Of a stretch of 10,122 bases of DNA, positions 6,768-10,122 are shown in pieces. The position numbers and the translations under genes were made by a program. The notes under the pieces were generated by a model. It had not been told where the DNA came from. It saw only the letters and a list, made by a program, of their open reading frames with translations, and did not search any database. Positions within the stretch are counted from its first letter, which is position 1; every line of letters starts with the position of its first letter. Origin of the DNA: Oscillospiraceae bacterium (lineage in GTDB: Bacteria > Bacillota > Clostridia > Oscillospirales > UBA644); contig SVMP01000071.1 of the NCBI GenBank assembly GCA_015067385.1, positions 1 to 10,122 of the forward strand. The letters are read 5' to 3'.

Positions 6768-7064
6768 AAGTTTCAAGATCTGATCCTTGGGACGAGCGCC
6801 GACTGCCTTGTTTACAAGCGCACCGTTCTTGAGAACTGCGAGCATCGGAATACTTGAAACTCCGAACGCTTCTGCGAGTTCAGGCTCATTATCAACATTT
6901 ACCTTGCCGACAACATACTGCGGGTTTTCGTTTGCGATCTCATCAACGAGAGGAGATACCATTCTGCAGGGACCGCACCAATCTGCGTAAAAGTCAAGAA
7001 GAACGGGTTTATCGCTGTTTTTTATTTCGTTGAAATTATTTTTATTTACATTAAGTACCGACAT
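6756..7064 (-). CDS. trxA: Thioredoxin
   Basis: At 102 residues this is a classic single-domain thioredoxin: W29-C30-G-P-C33 active site preceded by DFYAD, the cis-proline in SSIP73 and a GALVNKAVGA segment. It reduces protein disulfides in the cytoplasm, recycled by thioredoxin reductase, which is not in the window. The start at 7064 is chosen because AAAGGAAG (7073-7080) lies 8 bases upstream. A TTG two codons earlier is in frame but too close to that site. It has its own promoter at 7099-7127. It is convergent with the Crp/Fnr gene, sharing 12 bases at the 3' ends with no terminator visible on either strand. A genome often carries more than one thioredoxin, so trxA is a generic symbol here. 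Confidence 0.95.
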   Translation of the reverse strand: MSVLNVNKNNFNEIKNSDKPVLLDFYADWCGPCRMVSPLVDEIANENPQYVVGKVNVDNEPELAEAFGVSSIPMLAVLKNGALVNKAVGARPKDQILKLLEG

Positions 7065-7098
7065 GATCAATACTTCCTTTCTTTTATTTTGTGATCAT

Positions 7099-7127
7099 AG
7101 TATACCCTATTTTTCATCTTTTTTCAG
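7099..7127 (-). promoter_or_regulatory. Sigma-A promoter of the thioredoxin gene, weak -35
   Basis: On the minus strand CTGAAA (7122-7127, 4 of 6 to consensus) and TATACT (7099-7104) are separated by 17 bases. Expected start of transcription is near 7092, giving a leader of about 28 bases. A weak -35 flanked by an upstream palindrome is the usual picture for an activator-dependent promoter. Confidence 0.7.
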
Positions 7128-7139
7128 TGACAAAGTCAC
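7127..7139 (-). promoter_or_regulatory. GTGAC-N3-GTCAC palindrome, candidate Crp/Fnr operator
   Basis: A perfect inverted repeat GTGAC-AAA-GTCAC (5-base arms, 3-base centre) lies directly upstream of the thioredoxin -35 and is centred about 41 bases before the expected start. That is the class II activator position. The arms contain GTGA/TCAC, the bases read by the R-E-x-x-x-R helix of the neighbouring regulator. The spacing (GTGA-N5-TCAC) is one base shorter than the E. coli CRP site, which weakens the case. It lies 23 bases upstream of the divergent deformylase gene and could affect that too. Confidence 0.45.
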
Positions 7140-7162
7140 AAATTTTTTATCGAGGTTAATTT

Positions 7163-7588
7163 ATGATAAAAGAACTCATTCATGACCCTATTTTCCTTGC
7201 AATGATATCGGAACCCGCAACGGAGGCGGATATCGAAACGGCAAATGATCTTCTTGAAACGCTGATGGCGCATAATGAAACATGCGTAGGCATGGCGGCA
7301 AACATGATAGGCATTAAAAAAAGAATAATAGCCTTTTACGATGAAAGCGGTAAAAAGCCGTGTTACACCGTGATGTTCAACCCCGAAATAATAAAAAAGG
7401 CTGACGCATATGAAACGGAAGAGAGCTGTCTTTCCCTTTTGGGCGGTCCGAGAAAGACGAAGAGATACAAGACTGTAAAAGTACAATATCAGACGCCGCA
7501 AATGCAGACAAGAATTAAAAACTTTACCGGTTTTACCGCACAGATAATACAACACGAGATCGACCATTGTAACGGAATATTGATATAA
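7163..7588 (+). CDS. def: Peptide deformylase, atypical clostridial type
   Basis: This 141-residue enzyme removes the N-formyl group from nascent proteins, or it is a close homologue that does a related job. The three family motifs are present but two are altered. Motif 1 is G43-M-A-A-N47 where GxGxAAxQ is usual, so the catalytic Gln is Asn. Motif 2 is E-S-C89-L-S where EGCLS is usual; the metal-binding Cys is kept. Motif 3 is intact, H131-E132-I-D-H135. The core is shorter than typical type I enzymes of about 165-190 residues, as is usual for this clostridial subgroup. A GAGG site (7152-7155) lies 7 bases before the ATG. It heads a three-gene run with an amidohydrolase and a methyltransferase rather than sitting with fmt, so it may be a second, non-housekeeping copy. 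Confidence 0.88.
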   Translation: MIKELIHDPIFLAMISEPATEADIETANDLLETLMAHNETCVGMAANMIGIKKRIIAFYDESGKKPCYTVMFNPEIIKKADAYETEESCLSLLGGPRKTKRYKTVKVQYQTPQMQTRIKNFTGFTAQIIQHEIDHCNGILI

Positions 7589-7603
7589 TGAAAGGAACTT
7601 CCG

Positions 7604-8587
7604 ATGATAGATCTTCATTTACATCTTGACGGATCGCTTTCCGTTAAAACTGTAAGAAAACTTGCGAAAATGAACGGAACGGATATTCCCGAAAGCGATT
7701 CCGAACTTATAAAAATGATACAGATATCGTCCGACTGTAAAGATCTGAACGAATATCTGGAAAAATTCGACTTTGCCTGTTCGCTTCTTCAAACACCACA
7801 AGCGCTCTGTGAAGCGGCATACTCGCTGTGTACCGAATTGAAAGAACAGGGGTTGATCTATGCTGAGATACGCTTTGCGCCGCAGAAACACACCGAAAAA
7901 GGAATGACGCAAAAAGAATCGGTCGAGGCTGTTCTGGACGGAATCGGTAAAAGCGGTTTTTCGGCAGGGATAATACTTTGCTGTATGAGAGGAAACGACA
8001 ACCGAGAACAGAATATCGAGACTGTCCGCCTCGCAAAAGAGTTTGAGAACAAGGGAGTTTGCGCAGTCGATCTTGCAGGTGCGGAAGCGCTTTTTGCAAC
8101 AGAAAATTTCGAGGATGTTTTCGCATTGGCAAAAGAATTATCAATCCCCTGCACTATCCATGCAGGCGAAGCCGACGGACCGAAAAGCATAAAAAAAGCG
8201 ATCGGATTCGGTGTGAAACGCATCGGACACGGAGTGCGCGCGGCAGAAGACGAAGAACTGTTAAAAGAACTGGCAATAAAAAGAATTCCGCTTGAGGTCT
8301 GCGTCAAAAGCAATATCGACACATCTGTTTTTGACAAAACAGCTGACCATTCGATCAAAAAGCTTATCGATTCGGGCGTTATAGTTACGGTAAACACCGA
8401 TAACACGACTGTTTCCGCAACATCGTTAAAAGACGAATTTAAAAATATTATTGCGGCTTTTTCCCTGACAGATGAAGAAGTAAAAAAACTTATGCTGAAT
8501 TCTGCGGATGCGGCTTTTACAACAAATGAAAACAAAGAGATGTTGAAATCAAAAATCGAAATCGGATTTAAAGAATTCGTGCGTTAA
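7604..8587 (+). CDS. Adenosine deaminase family protein
   Basis: At 327 residues it matches the adenosine/AMP deaminase family, which uses one zinc ion to hydrolyse the 6-amino group of adenosine to inosine. Visible motifs are D-L-H5-L-H7-L-D-G-S-L at the N-terminus, HAGE (H186, E189 as proton shuttle), G-H209-G and TVNTD266. Two active-site positions differ from the mammalian and E. coli pattern: the residue after the metal-binding Asp is N267 where Asp is usual, and the following Pro is Thr. In LEVCVKSN, V234 replaces the usual Pro of CPxSN. Such Asn variants appear in other clostridial homologues as I recall them, so it could be an authentic adenosine deaminase or act on a related purine. 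It starts 15 bases after the deformylase, with AAAGGA (7591-7596) 7 bases before the ATG. The product is cytoplasmic and fits purine salvage. Confidence 0.87.
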   Translation: MIDLHLHLDGSLSVKTVRKLAKMNGTDIPESDSELIKMIQISSDCKDLNEYLEKFDFACSLLQTPQALCEAAYSLCTELKEQGLIYAEIRFAPQKHTEKGMTQKESVEAVLDGIGKSGFSAGIILCCMRGNDNREQNIETVRLAKEFENKGVCAVDLAGAEALFATENFEDVFALAKELSIPCTIHAGEADGPKSIKKAIGFGVKRIGHGVRAAEDEELLKELAIKRIPLEVCVKSNIDTSVFDKTADHSIKKLIDSGVIVTVNTDNTTVSATSLKDEFKNIIAAFSLTDEEVKKLMLNSADAAFTTNENKEMLKSKIEIGFKEFVR

Positions 8588-8602
8588 AAAGGTTAAAATA
8601 TT

Positions 8603-9193
8603 ATGAATGTTATAACACATTATGATATGCTCATAGACGAAAACAACGATTCGTTTCGTGACCCTCCCGAAATTCAGGAATATATGAACAAATGGGATGG
8701 GCAATTATTTTTGGACGCGCTGAAACTCGACAAGAAAAAGAATGTTCTTGAAATCGGTATCGGAACGGGACGTATAGCAAGAAAGGTCGCACCGTACTGT
8801 TTGAAACTGACAGGAATAGACATTTCGCCAAAAACCGTCGAACGAGCACAAGAGAACCTGAAAGACTACCCCAACATTTCGTTTGTCTGCGATGATTTCA
8901 ACAGATACGTATTTGAGGAAACATTCGATGTCATTTATTCGTCTCTTACAATGATGCACTTTGAAGATAAAAAGCAGGTTATTTCAAAAGTCGATAGATT
9001 ATTGAACAAGGAAGGGATCTTCTGCCTGTCTATCGACAAAGATCAAAGTGAATATATAGATATGCAGACACGAAAGATAATGGTATATCCTGACACACCG
9101 AACAATATAATTTCACTTATAAGCGAATCGGATATGACTGTTAAAAATATTTTCGAGACAGAGTTTGCGTATATAATAGTAAGCAATAAATAG
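8603..9193 (+). CDS. Class I SAM-dependent methyltransferase
   Basis: This 196-residue protein has a Rossmann-type methyltransferase domain. Motif I is VLEIGIGTGRIA (48-59), the acidic residue that contacts the SAM ribose is D73 in LTGIDIS, and CDDF (96-99) matches the adenine-contact region. FDVIYSSLTMMHFED matches the strand-4 region. The substrate cannot be read; the fold covers small molecules, tRNA and proteins. The N-terminal 40 residues (YDMLIDENNDSFRDPPEIQEYMNKWDG) look like a substrate-side lid. It is the last gene of the three-gene run, 15 bases after the amidohydrolase. Its ribosome site is poor: AAGG lies 10 bases before the ATG, so expression may depend on coupling. Confidence 0.85.
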   Translation: MNVITHYDMLIDENNDSFRDPPEIQEYMNKWDGQLFLDALKLDKKKNVLEIGIGTGRIARKVAPYCLKLTGIDISPKTVERAQENLKDYPNISFVCDDFNRYVFEETFDVIYSSLTMMHFEDKKQVISKVDRLLNKEGIFCLSIDKDQSEYIDMQTRKIMVYPDTPNNIISLISESDMTVKNIFETEFAYIIVSNK

Positions 9194-9195
9194 AA

Positions 9196-9240
9196 TTAAA
9201 GCCGAGTTACTGATGTAATTCGGCTTTAAATTATTATTTT
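9196..9240 (+). terminator. Strong rho-independent terminator, possibly bidirectional
   Basis: A 15-bp stem (9196-9210 with 9215-9229, one G-T pair) closes a TGAT tetraloop and is followed by ATTATTATTTT on the plus strand. It ends the deformylase-deaminase-methyltransferase run. On the minus strand, T-rich sequence after the hairpin means it may also stop the cyclase operon, which ends at 9246. Confidence 0.9.
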
Positions 9241-9245
9241 TTGAT

Positions 9246-9845
9246 TTATTTTTCAAGATCAATAAGCACAGCGCGGCAGGGAGCACCGTCCGCACCGGCA
9301 AGGCAGAGAGGGATAGAATTGAGAAGATAGGCTCCCTCGGGAACTTCAGAAAGGCGTATACCTTCAAGCAAAACGATCTCGGCACCGAGCATAAGCTTGT
9401 GAACAGCCATCGGAGCATCTTCGGGGCCTACGGTCTGCGATTCATTTCCAAAAAGAACGATATTTTCGTTAACGAGAACCTCTGCCGCTGAATACGAAAG
9501 AGTGGCTTTGCCTTTTATGATAATACGTTTTGCTGCTTCATCGGAAAAAGAACGTGCCTTTTTGATAATTTTTTCGGCATCCTCGGCAGAAACAAGGCCG
9601 TCATGCTCCGCAACATACGCAAAGCCGATAAATTTTTCATGCGGTATCTGTTCGACAGTCTTTCCGTCATTAAGAAAATGATACGGTGCATCGATATGCG
9701 TACCGTTATGTGCGCACATACTGAACTCCGTGAGATTGCATACCGCACCGCCGTCTATTGAACAGACGGTGTTTTTCTTCGGTTCGGGATCTCCGGGAAA
9801 GACTTCGCAGGAAAAGACTTCTTGCGATATATCGTAAATTTTCAT
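9246..9845 (-). CDS. Cyclase family protein (kynurenine formamidase fold)
   Basis: At 199 residues this is a COG1878-type metal-dependent hydrolase. The hallmark is H46-N-G-T-H50-I-D52-A-P-Y-H56-F, which supplies the metal ligands. It is preceded by FPGDP near the N-terminus and followed by a C-terminal LLEGIRLSEVPEGAYLLNSIP block and GADGAPCRAVLI. Characterised relatives include kynurenine formamidase and polyketide cyclase-like enzymes, but this broad family is usually of unknown specificity. No tryptophan-pathway gene is present, and coupling to a rhamnosidase gene makes a hydrolase acting on a sugar acid or lactone equally possible. AAGGA (9855-9859) overlaps the upstream stop, 9 bases before the ATG. 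It is soluble and probably cytoplasmic. Confidence 0.9.
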   Translation of the reverse strand: MKIYDISQEVFSCEVFPGDPEPKKNTVCSIDGGAVCNLTEFSMCAHNGTHIDAPYHFLNDGKTVEQIPHEKFIGFAYVAEHDGLVSAEDAEKIIKKARSFSDEAAKRIIIKGKATLSYSAAEVLVNENIVLFGNESQTVGPEDAPMAVHKLMLGAEIVLLEGIRLSEVPEGAYLLNSIPLCLAGADGAPCRAVLIDLEK

Positions 9846-9857
9846 AGTTTATTTTCC

Positions 9858-10122
9858 TTATTTTTCAACAATAACTTCTATCTCTTTCGGAGCATCGACA
9901 GTTGTTTCAACAGAACCGTCATCAAGGACTTTGTGAGAAACGGAAATAATACCGTAAGGAGTCGGATACGTTCCTTTTGCCCATTTAAGATCGCCGAGAT
10001 TTGCCTTTATGCTGATTTTTTTACATCCGATCTCAAGTATTTTTATGCCGAGAACTTCTTCGGCAAGGAACGGAACGGGACCTGAAGACCAGCCATGACA
10101 AAGGCTGTGTCTGTAACCGATA
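9858..10122 (-). CDS. GH78 alpha-L-rhamnosidase, C-terminal fragment
   Basis: The minus strand is open from the window edge, and 87 residues are visible before a TAA at 9858-9860. It starts in the barrel end motif RHSLCHGWSSGPVPFL. It continues with the C-terminal beta-sandwich typical of GH78: a VLGI segment, then K-A-N-L-G-D-L-K-W-A-K-G-T-Y-P-T-P-Y-G and I-S-V. This domain layout is typical of bacterial alpha-L-rhamnosidases that release terminal rhamnose. The gene begins outside the window. The cyclase start is 12 bases after its stop, and the cyclase ribosome site overlaps this stop codon, so the two are probably co-translated. The six-hairpin fragment at the left end shares the CHGW motif but lacks this beta-sandwich. 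Confidence 0.88.
   Translation of the reverse strand, partial: IGYRHSLCHGWSSGPVPFLAEEVLGIKILEIGCKKISIKANLGDLKWAKGTYPTPYGIISVSHKVLDDGSVETTVDAPKEIEVIVEK

Noticed and set aside
7101..7150. A sigma-A promoter for the deformylase operon on the plus strand
   Set aside because: Only weak pairs such as TTGTGA with TTTCAT (4 of 6 each) can be found. A promoter probably exists in this gap but I cannot place it.
7858..8535. Open frame of 225 codons on the minus strand inside the adenosine deaminase gene
   Set aside because: It is antisense to catalytic motifs and its Ser/Ala/Phe-rich composition is what the opposite strand of such a gene gives. No ribosome site or recognisable domain is present.
1..10122. 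Mobile element, CRISPR array or tRNA/rRNA gene
   Set aside because: No transposase or integrase motif, no regularly spaced direct repeats and no cloverleaf-like sequence were seen on either strand.

Overview
The window looks like chromosome from an anaerobic Gram-positive bacterium of the Clostridia, probably a gut or rumen fermenter. The basis is moderate-to-low GC by eye, strong AAAGGAGG-type ribosome binding sites, sigma-A promoters, clostridial variants of peptide deformylase and adenosine deaminase, and plant-glycan glycosidases at both ends. I see no RNA gene, CRISPR array, insertion sequence or phage gene. The assignment comes from pattern recognition, not a database search.

Layout. 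(a) 1-378 (+): C-terminal end of a six-hairpin (GH78 alpha-L-rhamnosidase-like) glycosidase, closed by a hairpin terminator at 383-419. (b) 425-5151 (-): read from high to low coordinates, a radical SAM protein with a cysteine-rich C-terminus, a compact GH2 glycosidase, a fusion of two ACT domains with a metallo-beta-lactamase (MBL) domain, and a ferritin-like helical-bundle protein. The last three are tightly spaced. (c) 5306-6767 (+): a COG1237-type MBL hydrolase and a Crp/Fnr-family regulator, transcribed divergently from the radical SAM gene. Two near-consensus promoters face away from each other in the gap. (d) 6756-7064 (-): a thioredoxin whose 3' end overlaps the regulator's 3' end by 12 bases. 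(e) 7163-9193 (+): a variant peptide deformylase, an adenosine deaminase-like amidohydrolase and a class I methyltransferase, ending in a strong terminator at 9196-9240. (f) 9246-10122 (-): the C-terminus of a GH78 alpha-L-rhamnosidase followed by a putative cyclase (kynurenine-formamidase fold), apparently coupled.

How the genes may work together. The glycosidases (GH78 at both ends, GH2 inside) fit breakdown of rhamnose- and galactoside/glucuronide-bearing plant glycans, and the GH2 lacks a signal peptide. The centre reads as a redox or stress module: a Crp/Fnr protein with several cysteines but no N-terminal FNR cluster motif, an MBL hydrolase in the same operon, and a thioredoxin. The thioredoxin promoter carries a GTGAC-N3-GTCAC palindrome centred near -41, where a class II Crp/Fnr activator would sit. 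The regulator's recognition helix keeps the R-E-x-x-x-R pattern that reads GTGA. That link is inference.

Three starts differ from the longest open frame. The radical SAM (5151) and COG1237 MBL (5306) proteins each start 21 codons inside the longest frame, whose TTG lies in a promoter -35 box. The thioredoxin starts at 7064, two codons inside.
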